Positions 1-6,667 of a DNA stretch of 64,000 nt are shown piece by piece; position 1 is the stretch's first letter, and the number at the start of each line of letters is the position of its first letter. Both the position numbers and the translations under genes were made by a program. A model generated the notes under the pieces. That model was not told the origin of the DNA and did no database searches. It saw only the letters and a program-made list of their open reading frames with translations. Origin of the DNA: Arsukibacterium sp. MJ3 (GTDB lineage: Bacteria; Pseudomonadota; Gammaproteobacteria; Enterobacterales; Alteromonadaceae); contig NZ_LAHP01000002.1 in NCBI RefSeq assembly GCF_000987765.1, positions 62,001-126,000 on the forward strand. The letters are read 5' to 3'.

Positions 1-1427
1 CGGCCTTCGTGCTCGGCAATAATGTCTACCTGGCCCAGTGCATCTTCGCCGCTGCCTTTAGCTTGTAAGTTAAAATCAACCATCTTAATCGTCAGTTTAC
101 TAATGCGGGTAATGGCGCTAAAGGCCGCTTCAACCGGGCCGTTGCCGGTGGCGGCTTCGGTAAACACGTGTTCACCACAGCGCACACCAACCGTGGCGCT
201 GGCAACGTGGCCGGTGTGGGTAGACGAGCTTAAAAATTCCAGTGCGTAGTAATCGTTTTGCTCTTGCATATTCTCAAAAAACACCAGTGCTTCTAAGTCA
301 TAATCAAACACCCGGCCTTTTTGATCAGCCAGCGCCACAAAGCTTTTGTATACGGCTTCTACATCATAATCGTCTTTGGTGTAACCCAGCTCGGCTAAAC
401 GGTGCGTAATAACATGCCGGCCCGAGCGCGAGGTTAAATTTAGCTCGTTCTGGCGAATACCCACCTGCTCGGGTGCCATAATCTCATAGGTGTTTTGCGC
501 TTTTAATACGCCGTCTTGGTGAATACCAGAACTGTGCGCAAAAGCATTTTCGCCAACAATGGCTTTGTTCGGTTGAATGGGCATATTGCAAATTTGGCTG
601 ACTAAGTGCGAACTGCGGTATATCTCGGTAGTTTTAATGTCGGTATACAACGGTGTTAATACATCTTTACGGGTATTGATAATCATTGCCACTTCTTCCA
701 GCGAACAATTACCCGCGCGCTCGCCAATGCCGTTTACCGTGCATTCAATTTGCCGGGCACCTGCCTGAATAGCACCAATGCTGTTAGCTACTGCCAAGCC
801 TAAATCGTTATGGCAATGCACGCTTAAACGGGCTTTATGCATGTTCGGCACTTTATTGCGTAGGGTACTGATAATGGCTGCAAATTCATTAGGAATGGTA
901 TAACCGACGGTATCCGGGATATTAATGGTGGTAGCGCCGGCGTTAATGGCTCGCTCAACTATCCAGCATAAATCGTCAATTGGCGTACGGCCTGCGTCTT
1001 CACAGGAAAATTCAATATCGTCGGTATAGCGGCTGGCTAATTTAATGGCGGCAACGGCCTGTTCGCTAGCCTGGGCTAATGTTTTACGCAATTTATACTG
1101 TAAATGCAGCGGTGAGGTGGCAATAAAGGTATGAATACGGCGCTGCTCGGCGTCTTTTAAGGCCTCGCCGCAGGCTTCAATATCGGCGGCTACTGCGCGC
1201 GCCAGGCCGCAAATAACCGGGCCTTTTACTTCGCGGGCAATACGCTGCACTGAGACAAAATCGCCAGGGCTGGACACCGGAAAACCCACTTCCATTACAT
1301 CCACTTTTAAACGTGCTATGGCATGCGCCAGCTGAATTTTCTGCTTCTGGCTTAAGCTAGCCCGCAAGGCTTGCTCGCCATCCCGTAAGGTAGTGTCAAA
1401 AATCCAAATTTTATTATCGCCGCTCAT
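1..1427 (-). CDS. leuA: 2-isopropylmalate synthase, N-terminal part (runs off window)
   Basis: Catalyses the first committed step of leucine synthesis, condensing acetyl-CoA with 2-ketoisovalerate in the cytoplasm. The minus-strand frame opens at an ATG ending at 1427 and stays open to position 1, so only about 475 codons are seen and the C-terminus is outside. Seen: the DTTLRDGEQ signature at residues 11-19, the HCHNDLGLA metal-binding motif and GERAGN further on, then the start of the LeuA allosteric domain. These are the hallmarks of the DRE-TIM metallolyase family, LeuA branch. It is preceded by a leucine-rich leader peptide and a terminator hairpin, so transcription attenuation by leucyl-tRNA supply is likely. 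leuBCD would be expected downstream, outside the window. Confidence 0.96.
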   Translation of the reverse strand, partial: MSGDNKIWIFDTTLRDGEQALRASLSQKQKIQLAHAIARLKVDVMEVGFPVSSPGDFVSVQRIAREVKGPVICGLARAVAADIEACGEALKDAEQRRIHTFIATSPLHLQYKLRKTLAQASEQAVAAIKLASRYTDDIEFSCEDAGRTPIDDLCWIVERAINAGATTINIPDTVGYTIPNEFAAIISTLRNKVPNMHKARLSVHCHNDLGLAVANSIGAIQAGARQIECTVNGIGERAGNCSLEEVAMIINTRKDVLTPLYTDIKTTEIYRSSHLVSQICNMPIQPNKAIVGENAFAHSSGIHQDGVLKAQNTYEIMAPEQVGIRQNELNLTSRSGRHVITHRLAELGYTKDDYDVEAVYKSFVALADQKGRVFDYDLEALVFFENMQEQNDYYALEFLSSSTHTGHVASATVGVRCGEHVFTEAATGNGPVEAAFSAITRISKLTIKMVDFNLQAKGSGEDALGQVDIIAEHEG

Positions 1428-1489
1428 TTGTTTATCCTGTTCCGTTGTTTCGGGTTAGGTGGCAAGCTGTGGCGGGGGCTTTAAAATGC

Positions 1490-1519
1490 AAAAACCCCGG
1501 CCAGTGGCACGGGGTTTTT
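1490..1519 (-). terminator. leu operon attenuator (intrinsic terminator)
   Basis: A perfect 10-bp stem (AAAAACCCCG at 1490-1499 with CGGGGTTTTT at 1510-1519) lies between the leader peptide and leuA. Read on the minus strand it ends in a T-run. The position after a leucine-rich leader ORF and before leuA is that of a classical attenuator. Confidence 0.85.
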
Positions 1520-1521
1520 TG

Positions 1522-1561
1522 TTATTGGTTCGTTACGTAGTTACCAATAAGCGACACCCCG
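1522..1561 (-). promoter_or_regulatory. Leader RNA pause hairpin and possible antiterminator segment
   Basis: TTATTGGT (1522-1529) pairs perfectly with ACCAATAA (1543-1550) and could form the pause hairpin just after the leader-peptide stop. The last leader codons contain CGGGGT (minus strand), which is complementary to ACCCCG in the 5' arm of the terminator stem, so an alternative antiterminator fold is possible. The folding scheme is inference. Confidence 0.5.
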
Positions 1562-1618
1562 CGCGCCGATAAGGAGCACGAGGAGGCTAATGGTAGAAAC
1601 GCGACGATTAAAATTCAT
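1541..1618 (-). CDS. leuL: leu leader peptide, 25 aa
   Basis: A short minus-strand ORF opens with ATG at 1618 and closes with TAA at 1541-1543. Its product begins MNFNRR and carries SLLVLL, four leucines within six residues, followed by GARGVAYW. A leucine-rich control region immediately ahead of a terminator and leuA is the expected architecture of a leader peptide for attenuation: ribosome stalling at the Leu codons when charged tRNA-Leu is scarce would favour read-through. Upstream sequence AAAGAG may serve as ribosome binding site. Confidence 0.8.
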   Translation of the reverse strand: MNFNRRVSTISLLVLLIGARGVAYW

Positions 1619-1800
1619 TTATTGCTCTTTTTGTTTAATTATTATGATGTCGTTAGCAAGATGCCATTAGTAATAACATGGTTATTTTTTAACTGCAACA
1701 GTATAGATGGCTATATGTTGTAAAAAGTTGCTGCCTGTTGGGCAACACGCTAGGCTAGCAGCATAATAATCTTCACACTAAAAAAACAAGGAAGCGGCTT

Positions 1801-3147
1801 ATGCCATACTCTTCGCGAATTGCCATAGCAACATCTTTACCACACCGCCTGTTTATACCGTTATTGCTGTCTGCCAGCCTGCTGCTGGCCACCGCCTGTG
1901 GCAAAGCGCCTGAGCCGAGAGTTGCCGCTACTGTCGATGCTGACAATATTGCCCGCCAGTATATGCAGCTGGTGTTAGCGCTGGGCGAGCATGACAGCAA
2001 TTATGTTGATGCCTATTATGGCCCGGCGCAGTTACGTGATGAGGCGATAGCGCTTGAGCTGAGCGCAGGCCAGATAGCGGCGCAGGCGAAAAATTTATTG
2101 CAGAAAATTGATACCCAGCCGGTTTCCGACAACGACATGCAAAAGTTACGCTTGCATTATTTAGATAAACAGCTGCAAGCAGTGGCATTTCATGCTGACA
2201 GTTTAAGCCGCGGCAACAAGGCTAATTTTGAAGCCCAGGCCCAGGCGTTATACGACACCACGCCACCGAATTATAGCCTGAGCGATTTTGATGAAGTACT
2301 CGCTGGCATTGCTGAGCTGGTACCTGGCGAGGGCAGTTTAACGGAGCGAGTGGTGGCCTACCGCAAAAATTTTGTTATTCCGGCCGATAAACTCGATGCC
2401 GTGTTTCAACGGGCCATCAGCGAATGCCGCCAACGCACTGCAGCGTATATTAGCTTGCCCGAACATGAAGACTTTAGCTTGGAATATGTGCAAGACAAAC
2501 CCTGGAGCGGTTACAACTGGTATAAGGGTAAGGCATACAGCTTAATTCAGATTAACAGCGAGCGGCCGATTGATATTTCCCGCGCGGTCGATTTAGGCTG
2601 CCATGAAGGCTACCCCGGCCACCATACTTACAATGCACTGTTAGAGCAGACACTGGTAAACCAGCTTGGTTGGCAGGAGTTTAGTGTTTATCCGTTGTAT
2701 AGCCCGCAATCGTTAATTGCTGAGGGTAGCGCCAATTATGGCATTGAACTGGCGTTCCCCGGTGAGCAAAAGCTGCAGTTTGAACGTGATGTGCTATACC
2801 CACTGGCGGGGTTAAACCCTGCCACTGCCGCTGAGTACGCTGCCTTTTTAACATTAATGGCCCGCTTAAGTTACGCCGGTAACGAAATTGCCCGCCAGTA
2901 CCTTAATGGCGACATCGACGGCGAACGGGCAGTGGTACTATTGCAGCAATACAGCCTGAACAGCGAGGCCGAAGCACGGCAGCGGCTACGCTTTTTTGAC
3001 AGCTACGGCGCCTATGTTATTAACTACAACTGGGGTAAAGAGTTAGTAAAACAGTATGTTGAGCAAACGGATGATCAAAACGAGCGCTGGGCCCGTTTTA
3101 TCCGGCTATTATCATCGCCACGTATTCCGTCATCGTTAGATTGGTAA
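1801..3147 (+). CDS. DUF885 family putative metallopeptidase lipoprotein
   Basis: 448 aa protein of the DUF885 family, which is predicted to be zinc-dependent hydrolases; no substrate can be read from the sequence. Residues 1-33 form a signal sequence ending LLLATAC, so Cys33 is a plausible lipid attachment site, although the residues before it fit the lipobox loosely. The family motif HEGYPGHH begins near residue 268, and the second conserved block (LIAEGSANYGIELAF) follows about 45 residues later, supplying the glutamate. The start is preceded by AAGGAAG. The gene stands alone, divergent from leuA and upstream of the tRNA-Leu gene. Confidence 0.85.
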   Translation: MPYSSRIAIATSLPHRLFIPLLLSASLLLATACGKAPEPRVAATVDADNIARQYMQLVLALGEHDSNYVDAYYGPAQLRDEAIALELSAGQIAAQAKNLLQKIDTQPVSDNDMQKLRLHYLDKQLQAVAFHADSLSRGNKANFEAQAQALYDTTPPNYSLSDFDEVLAGIAELVPGEGSLTERVVAYRKNFVIPADKLDAVFQRAISECRQRTAAYISLPEHEDFSLEYVQDKPWSGYNWYKGKAYSLIQINSERPIDISRAVDLGCHEGYPGHHTYNALLEQTLVNQLGWQEFSVYPLYSPQSLIAEGSANYGIELAFPGEQKLQFERDVLYPLAGLNPATAAEYAAFLTLMARLSYAGNEIARQYLNGDIDGERAVVLLQQYSLNSEAEARQRLRFFDSYGAYVINYNWGKELVKQYVEQTDDQNERWARFIRLLSSPRIPSSLDW

Positions 3148-3227
3148 ATAAAAACACTTGCATAAGTAGGCGGCGTTCATTATCATGCGCGCCGTCCTGC
3201 CAGTACTTTTCAGTACAACGCAACTCT

Positions 3228-3314
3228 GCCCGGGTGGTGAAATCGGTAGACACAAGGGATTTAAAATCCCTCGATCGAAAGGTCGTGCCGGTTCAAGTCC
3301 GGCTCCGGGCACCA
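3228..3314 (+). tRNA. tRNA-Leu (anticodon UAA)
   Basis: 87-nt cloverleaf of class II type. Acceptor arm GCCCGGG pairs with TCCGGGC (one G-U), the anticodon stem AGGGA/TCCCT (3255-3259 and 3267-3271) encloses loop TTTAAAA with anticodon TAA at 3262-3264, the T-arm GGTTCAAGTCC is present, and CCA is encoded at 3312-3314. A variable arm is present, as expected for leucine. It reads UUA codons. Mobile-element remnants begin a few hundred bases downstream. Confidence 0.95.
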
Positions 3315-3632
3315 TTAACTCCAAGCTTTACAATATCTTTTTGCTCCCAATCTCATACAGACACTAAAAGCCATACAACCATGCTTTGTAGTCAATTTGC
3401 AGCGTATTGTTTTTTTTCGAGCCAAATCACAGTTTTTAGCTGCATTGTTGCAAAAAAAAGCATAGTTTAAGGTTTTAATTAACAATTGGATCTGACCCCC
3501 AAGGTTAAACAACAACTTCTTACTATTATTGTTTCTAGTAGAATTGGCGACTAGTATTTACTTGCAGGGCTAATTAATTGTAACTGTTGATTCTTCCTTT
3601 TCATTACTTGTTTAACAACAGAGGTTTTTACT
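3315..3632. other. Intergenic stretch after tRNA-Leu, no gene seen
   Basis: AT-rich, with several T- or A-runs (3410-3418, 3453-3460) but no convincing hairpin terminator or ORF with coding character. A single TCTGACCCC word (3491-3499) is shared with the transposase-tail repeats further down, suggesting that mobile-element debris begins here. No duplicate of the tRNA 3' end was found that would mark an integration site. Confidence 0.5.
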
Positions 3633-4030
3633 TTGAAATTTGACGCCCACGGCAGTTACCAGTTGAGCTTGAGAAACAATGTTATTGTGATGACGGTAAG
3701 CGGTGAATGGAACAAAGAAGCTGCTGAGCAAGCTTTTAGTGATATTCGAGCGCTTTTGCCAAAGATAACAACCTCGACGTTCGGGAAAATTATTGACGCT
3801 CGTCAATGGTCTTTAGGTACTCCTGAGTTTCAATATTTTACTAAGCAAGCGCTGCAAGACCTTGTTGAAAAAGGCTTGCGCTGTGAGGCTTATATTGTAT
3901 TGTGGGTGAAGGTATGCTTAAAAAAGAACAAATTAGATCAATGACCCCAGATAGTGAACGCTATTCACGAATATTATGCAGCACCTTTGAAGAAGCAGAG
4001 CAATGGCTTGCGAACAAGGGGTACACCTAA
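3633..4030 (+). pseudogene. STAS/SEC14-like small protein, frameshifted
   Basis: The first frame (TTG start at 3633, AGAGG upstream) encodes MKFDAHGSYQLSLRNN and about 90 further residues of a compact alpha/beta protein resembling the SpoIIAA-like / STAS-SEC14 family. It then runs into WVKVCLKKNKLDQ and a stop at 3944. Switching frame at about 3903 restores a sensible C-terminus (EGMLKKEQIRSMTPDSE, ending EEAEQWLANKGYT) that stops at 4028-4030. An extra TG in TTGTGGGTG explains the shift exactly. The family name is by resemblance only. Either a pseudogene or a sequencing artefact. Confidence 0.6.
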
Positions 4031-4125
4031 AGCGTCATCCGTTTTACGCCTGCTTCTTAATAAAAAGGGTCCGGCTTTGGCGTTAATGCGTTAGTCCGTA
4101 ATTCAACTATCTGCCAAGCTCATCC

Positions 4126-4215
4126 ATGTTACCTAGCATTAGCAGCAACAGAAACAGCGCGACTCAGCACGGGGCTAAACGAGGGCGGCCCGTAGGTTGG
4201 CGTAAGCAGGCTTAA
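4126..4215 (+). pseudogene. C-terminal remnant of REP-associated (Y1) transposase, copy A
   Basis: The frame ending at TAA 4213-4215 reads QHGAKRGRPVGWRKQA, a basic RGRP-type tail as found at the end of REP-associated tyrosine transposases (IS200-like Y1 domain). A one-base deletion at about 4164 relative to copy B puts the preceding homologous bases in another frame, so nothing upstream is intact. Assignment rests on the tail motif and on the TGACCCCAATTA words that follow; the catalytic domain is absent. Confidence 0.45.
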
Positions 4216-4235
4216 TTTTGCTCTGACCCCAATTA
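4165..4235. repeat. 71-bp direct repeat, copy A
   Basis: Matches 5705-5775 at 67 of 71 positions in the same orientation, offset 1540 bp. Weaker similarity extends left to 4156 with a one-base gap. It covers the transposase tail plus GCTCTGACCCC, and ACCCCAATTA occurs again just beyond it (4242-4251). The two copies flank the PEP-CTERM gene. Confidence 0.9.
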
Positions 4236-4471
4236 TTTTCTAACCCCAATTATTTCTTGAGAAACATCCTCCAAGCCAATTCGAATGTCGAAAAACTTTA
4301 CGCATCTAGCCCCACATACTCCGACTTGGCTGCGCATAAGTGTGGCAATGAATTGATATATATAAGAAATTTATTTCTGGTGTAAAAAATGCATTTATAA
4401 CGTTAGGCGGTTGAACTTTAAGCTGTAGCGAGCCTGATTGTTTTCATCATTTATCCCAAAAGGAAATCATT

Positions 4472-5368
4472 ATGAATATCATATCTAAGCATGCGAGCAG
4501 TATACGCAATATCAACGCGCCGAAATCATCATCGGTTCTGGTATTGGCGGTGGTGGGCGTGTTTTGCTGCGCCTCCCCTGCATGGGCCACGCCCATTTTG
4601 GGTTCGGCTCAAAGTTTCGCGGTCCTGGGTGCCTCAACAGTGACCAATACCGGCCCGACCACGATCTGGGGAGATCTGGGTCTCTACCCAGGCACTTCGT
4701 ACACGGGTGGGGGAAGCGTTACCCAGACAGGAACGGTACACCTAACGGATGGGGTCGCGCAGCAGGCTCAGCTCGATGCCCTCACTGCATACAATGTGCT
4801 TGCAGGTTTATCGTTCACCAGCGACTTAAGTGGTGTTGATCTGGGCGTCTACAACAGTTCAAACGCGCTGACCCCGGGCGTCTATAAATTTACCTCGTCG
4901 GCTCAATTGACTAACAGTCTATATCTAAACGCCCAAGGCAATGCCAATGCACTCTGGGTGTTTCAGATCGGGACGACGCTCACGACCGCAAGCGCCTCGA
5001 GTGTCAAGGTGATCAATGGCATTCTTGGTGCAGATTACGGTGTGTATTGGCAGGTAGGCACCTCCGCTACGCTTGGTACCAGCACGGCGTTCGCAGGAAA
5101 CATTCTCGCGGATCAGAGCGTTACCTTGAATACCACGGCAACGATCCTGTGCGGTAGGGTCATTGCGTTGAATGCGGCGGTGACCATGGATACCAACACC
5201 ATTTCCAACGATTGCCTCGCTGACAATATCAGCGGCCCCACCGACTACGGCAGCAAAGGCTTCAGCGGTAGCGGCGTCGGGGTCGTGGCCGTACCCGAAC
5301 CGGTAACGCTGGCGCTGCTGGGCCTTGGATTGGTGGGGCTCGGATTTACCCGCCGTCGCCTGGTCTGA
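4472..5368 (+). CDS. Ice-binding-like (DUF3494) protein with PEP-CTERM anchor
   Basis: 298 aa exported protein. Residues about 25-41 form a signal peptide ending near ASPAWA. Residues about 42-245 form an ice-binding-like (DUF3494) domain, opening [18 protein letters not shown] and containing the typical TPGVYKF and ALWVFQIG segments. The C-terminus from about 274 is a PEP-CTERM sorting signal: VPEP, a hydrophobic stretch and RRR. Such proteins are normally processed by an exosortase, and none is seen here. GC-rich codon choice and CG-ending codons set it apart from its neighbours, and it sits between two transposase-tail repeats, so recent acquisition is likely. Start preceded by AAAGGAAA. 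Function as a true antifreeze is not established by sequence. Confidence 0.88.
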   Translation: MNIISKHASSIRNINAPKSSSVLVLAVVGVFCCASPAWATPILGSAQSFAVLGASTVTNTGPTTIWGDLGLYPGTSYTGGGSVTQTGTVHLTDGVAQQAQLDALTAYNVLAGLSFTSDLSGVDLGVYNSSNALTPGVYKFTSSAQLTNSLYLNAQGNANALWVFQIGTTLTTASASSVKVINGILGADYGVYWQVGTSATLGTSTAFAGNILADQSVTLNTTATILCGRVIALNAAVTMDTNTISNDCLADNISGPTDYGSKGFSGSGVGVVAVPEPVTLALLGLGLVGLGFTRRRLV

Positions 5369-5389
5369 GAGAAAATTTCTCCATAACAG

Positions 5390-5410
5390 ACCCCGCTGCG
5401 GCGGGGTTTG
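5390..5410 (+). terminator. Intrinsic terminator after the PEP-CTERM gene
   Basis: ACCCCGC (5390-5396), loop TGCG, GCGGGGT (5401-5407), then TT: a strong GC stem 22 bp after the stop codon at 5368. The T-run is short. Confidence 0.8.
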
Positions 5411-5536
5411 TCGTTTCTGAAACTTTGGAGTCAGGTCTTGCTTTTTGCTTGTTTGATGTTTGTGGTTTTTGACTTGTAGCAGTAAACGACATAAATGGCT
5501 TGGCAGGTACTTATTTTCAGTAGTTTTTCGGGTTGG
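5411..5536. other. Mobile-element debris, no gene
   Basis: Contains GGAGTCAGGTCTTGC at about 5428-5442, a word resembling the GGGGTCAGAG boundary of the nearby transposase repeats. No ORF of coding quality. Probably the eroded left side of the remnants that follow (inference). Confidence 0.3.
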
Positions 5537-5650
5537 CTATGCCGCTAACTTAGCGTAATTATTCAGCTTTTCAATATTGTGTATTAAACAGAACAGCTGC
5601 CATTAGCGTTGCAGTTTTTTATTGCTGGTGATGTTACCAAACACCGGCAT
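5537..5650 (-). pseudogene. IS1182-type transposase C-terminal remnant
   Basis: Minus-strand frame reads MPVFGNITSNKKLQR, an in-frame TAA, then WQLFCLIHNIEKLNNYAKLAA and a TAG stop. PVFGNI followed by a basic stretch and WxLFCLxHNIEK is the conserved end of IS1182-family DDE transposases. The intact enzyme would have about 400 more residues upstream; an in-frame TGA just before the fragment and the internal stop show it is dead. Family assignment is by motif recognition. Confidence 0.6.
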
Positions 5651-5755
5651 TACTACTCAGATAACCCGTTTAAGCAGGAAGTTGAAATTTTAATAGCGCG
5701 ACGCCAGCATGCGGCTAAACGAGGGCGGCCCGTAAGTTGGCGTAAGCAGGTTTAA
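5651..5755 (+). pseudogene. C-terminal remnant of REP-associated (Y1) transposase, copy B
   Basis: The frame ending at TAA 5753-5755 reads YYSDNPFKQEVEILIARR, then QHAAKRGRPVSWRKQV. The FKQEVExLxxRR...RGRP pattern matches the tail of REP-associated tyrosine transposases. It abuts the IS1182-type remnant at its 5' side, so the rest of the gene is lost. It preserves a longer reading frame than copy A. Confidence 0.5.
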
Positions 5756-5775
5756 TTTTGCTCTGACCCCAATTA
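5705..5775. repeat. 71-bp direct repeat, copy B
   Basis: Partner of 4165-4235 (4 mismatches). Immediately beyond it, GACCCCAATTA is repeated (5778-5788) and runs into the higA stop codon: the TAA of higA (5786-5788, minus) lies inside the second ACCCCAATTA word. The insertion therefore ended exactly at, or created, the higA 3' end. Confidence 0.9.
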
Positions 5776-5785
5776 ATGACCCCAA

Positions 5786-6103
5786 TTAATATGCAGCATG
5801 TAGCGGCTTGATCCGATCCACTTCTTGCTTGACCGACTGCTTTGCCGTCCAAAGATCAACAGATCGCTGCGCGTTCAGCCAAAATTCCGGAGAGTTACCA
5901 AACAAACGAGCAAGCCGAAGCGCCATTTCGGGACTGATAGCACGGCGCTCGCGCAATAATTCATTTACTGACTGGCGAGAAACACCCAGAGATCCAGCCA
6001 ACCCCGCAACGGTCAGGGCATAGTCCGGCAGAAAATCCTCTCTGAGCATTTCACCAGGGTGAGTCGGCTTGCGCTGCATGCCGGCAGTATTAGGTATAGC
6101 CAT
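5786..6103 (-). CDS. higA: HigA-type antitoxin, XRE family
   Basis: About 105 aa DNA-binding antitoxin that would neutralise HigB and repress the operon. Seen: MQRKPTHPGEMLREDFLP, the signature N-terminus of HigA antitoxins, followed by a helix-turn-helix (LAGSLGVSRQSVNELLRERR) and the RLARLFGNSPEFWLNAQ segment. The ATG at 6103 is preferred because GAGG lies 8 nt upstream; ATG 6109 and GTG 6112 lie on or beside the ribosome binding site. It begins 15 nt after higB ends, giving the toxin-first order typical of higBA. The stop codon lies in the transposon-repeat junction, so the C-terminus could have been altered. Confidence 0.9.
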   Translation of the reverse strand: MAIPNTAGMQRKPTHPGEMLREDFLPDYALTVAGLAGSLGVSRQSVNELLRERRAISPEMALRLARLFGNSPEFWLNAQRSVDLWTAKQSVKQEVDRIKPLHAAY

Positions 6104-6117
6104 AGTCATCACCTCAC

Positions 6118-6399
6118 TTAGTGGTAGTCACACACTTCGACCTCATGCGCATCGCCATCCTCGAAACGAAAACAGATACGCCACTGATCGTTTATTGAAA
6201 TTGCGTGCTGCCCCTGTCTGCTTCCCGATAGTGGGTGAAGGCGATTGCCAGGCGGCACTTTCAAATCCTCTAGCTGTTCAGCCAGATCAACGTATTCAAG
6301 CTTTCTGGCAGCTCTCGGTGCGACATCCGCAGGAAACTTCTTAAATGTACCTTTAGAGTACAGCTCTTGAGTTCGTTTATCAGCGAAGGATTTGATCAT
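6118..6399 (-). CDS. higB: HigB-type toxin (RelE superfamily mRNA interferase)
   Basis: 93 aa. Predicted ribosome-dependent endoribonuclease of the HigB/RelE fold. Seen: MIKSFADKRTQELY start, NRLHPLSGSRQGQHAISIN core and INDQWRICFRF, ending VEVCDYH with the conserved C-terminal histidine. Length and motifs match the family, so the toxin looks intact. No ribosome binding site precedes the ATG, consistent with the promoter lying so close that the mRNA would be leaderless. higBA pairs are common integron cassette cargo, and an attC-like site lies just upstream. Confidence 0.92.
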   Translation of the reverse strand: MIKSFADKRTQELYSKGTFKKFPADVAPRAARKLEYVDLAEQLEDLKVPPGNRLHPLSGSRQGQHAISINDQWRICFRFEDGDAHEVEVCDYH

Positions 6400-6406
6400 G
6401 GGACAA

Positions 6407-6435
6407 AGTGTATTGCGTCACGTGACACTTGTCAA
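6407..6435 (-). promoter_or_regulatory. higBA promoter and operator palindrome
   Basis: On the minus strand TTGACA (6430-6435), a 17-bp spacer and TACACT (6407-6412) form a near-consensus sigma-70 promoter. The spacer contains the perfect palindrome GTCACGTGAC (6417-6426), a likely HigA operator. The -10 box ends 7 nt before the higB ATG, so transcription should start at or next to the start codon. Confidence 0.75.
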
Positions 6436-6453
6436 TAAGGATGGGGAATGACT

Positions 6454-6551
6454 GCATAATGCCCCGTTAACAGGCAAAAAATAGTTGGCTAAAATTAGCG
6501 ACGAAGGAGCAAAAGCCAACTGTTTTTGTCCTTTTAAGTGACTTGTTAGCA
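6454..6551 (-). other. Integron attC-like recombination site
   Basis: Read on the minus strand, TGCTAAC (R''-like, 6545-6551) starts 3 nt after a stop codon. The arm TTAAAAGG-A-CAAAAA-C-AGTTGGCT pairs with AGCCAACT-AT-TTTTTG-CCTGTTAA across a central region of about 20 nt, with an unpaired A as in attC folds. The distal end is ATTATGC (6454-6460), one base off the R' form GTTATGC. This looks like a chromosomal-integron attC with a mutated cleavage-side G. The orientation matches higBA and the upstream gene remnant. No integrase gene is in the window. Confidence 0.6.
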
Positions 6552-6665
6552 TTACGGCCAGCGCTTCTTAAAGTTGTTTTCATGCGCCCACTGACTAAAC
6601 TCACCATAGCTCTTCGTTGGAATTATTGCGGTAACGGGTTTTGTACCGCAATAACCTTCGGCGCT
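6552..6665 (-). pseudogene. C-terminal remnant of an unidentified cassette gene
   Basis: Minus-strand frame with good coding character reads SAEGYCGTKPVTAIIPTKSY and continues GEFSQWAHENNFKKRWP before TAA at 6552-6554; the attC-like site begins 1 nt downstream (minus direction), as in an integron cassette. Upstream the frame runs into the end of cydB, so the 5' part is missing. An 11-bp inverted repeat (6623-6633 with 6644-6654) lies inside it. I do not recognise the family. Confidence 0.4.
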
Positions 6666-6667
6666 TG

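Noticed and set aside
3141..3470. ORFs crossing tRNA-Leu (3141-3470, 3185-3367, 3136-3324 minus)
   Set aside because: They translate the tRNA gene itself and have no ribosome binding sites or family resemblance.
4340..4362. TGGCAATGAATTGAT as a sigma-54 promoter for the PEP-CTERM gene
   Set aside because: The GG to GC spacing is wrong (GA one base early), so the -24/-12 pattern is not met.
4397..4415. AACGTTAGGC, an R'-like integron core (GTTAGGC)
   Set aside because: No complementary R'' or L-box arms were found at a suitable distance on either side, unlike the 6454-6551 element.
5588..5650. Plus-strand open frame preceding the Y1 tail (reading QLPLALQFFIAGDVTK)
   Set aside because: The antisense strand here encodes the clearly recognisable IS1182-type tail; the plus frame is probably its shadow.
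3300..6660. A tRNA-targeted integrative island with duplicated att site
   Set aside because: No copy of the tRNA-Leu 3' end was found downstream and no integrase gene is present; the debris near the tRNA may be coincidental.
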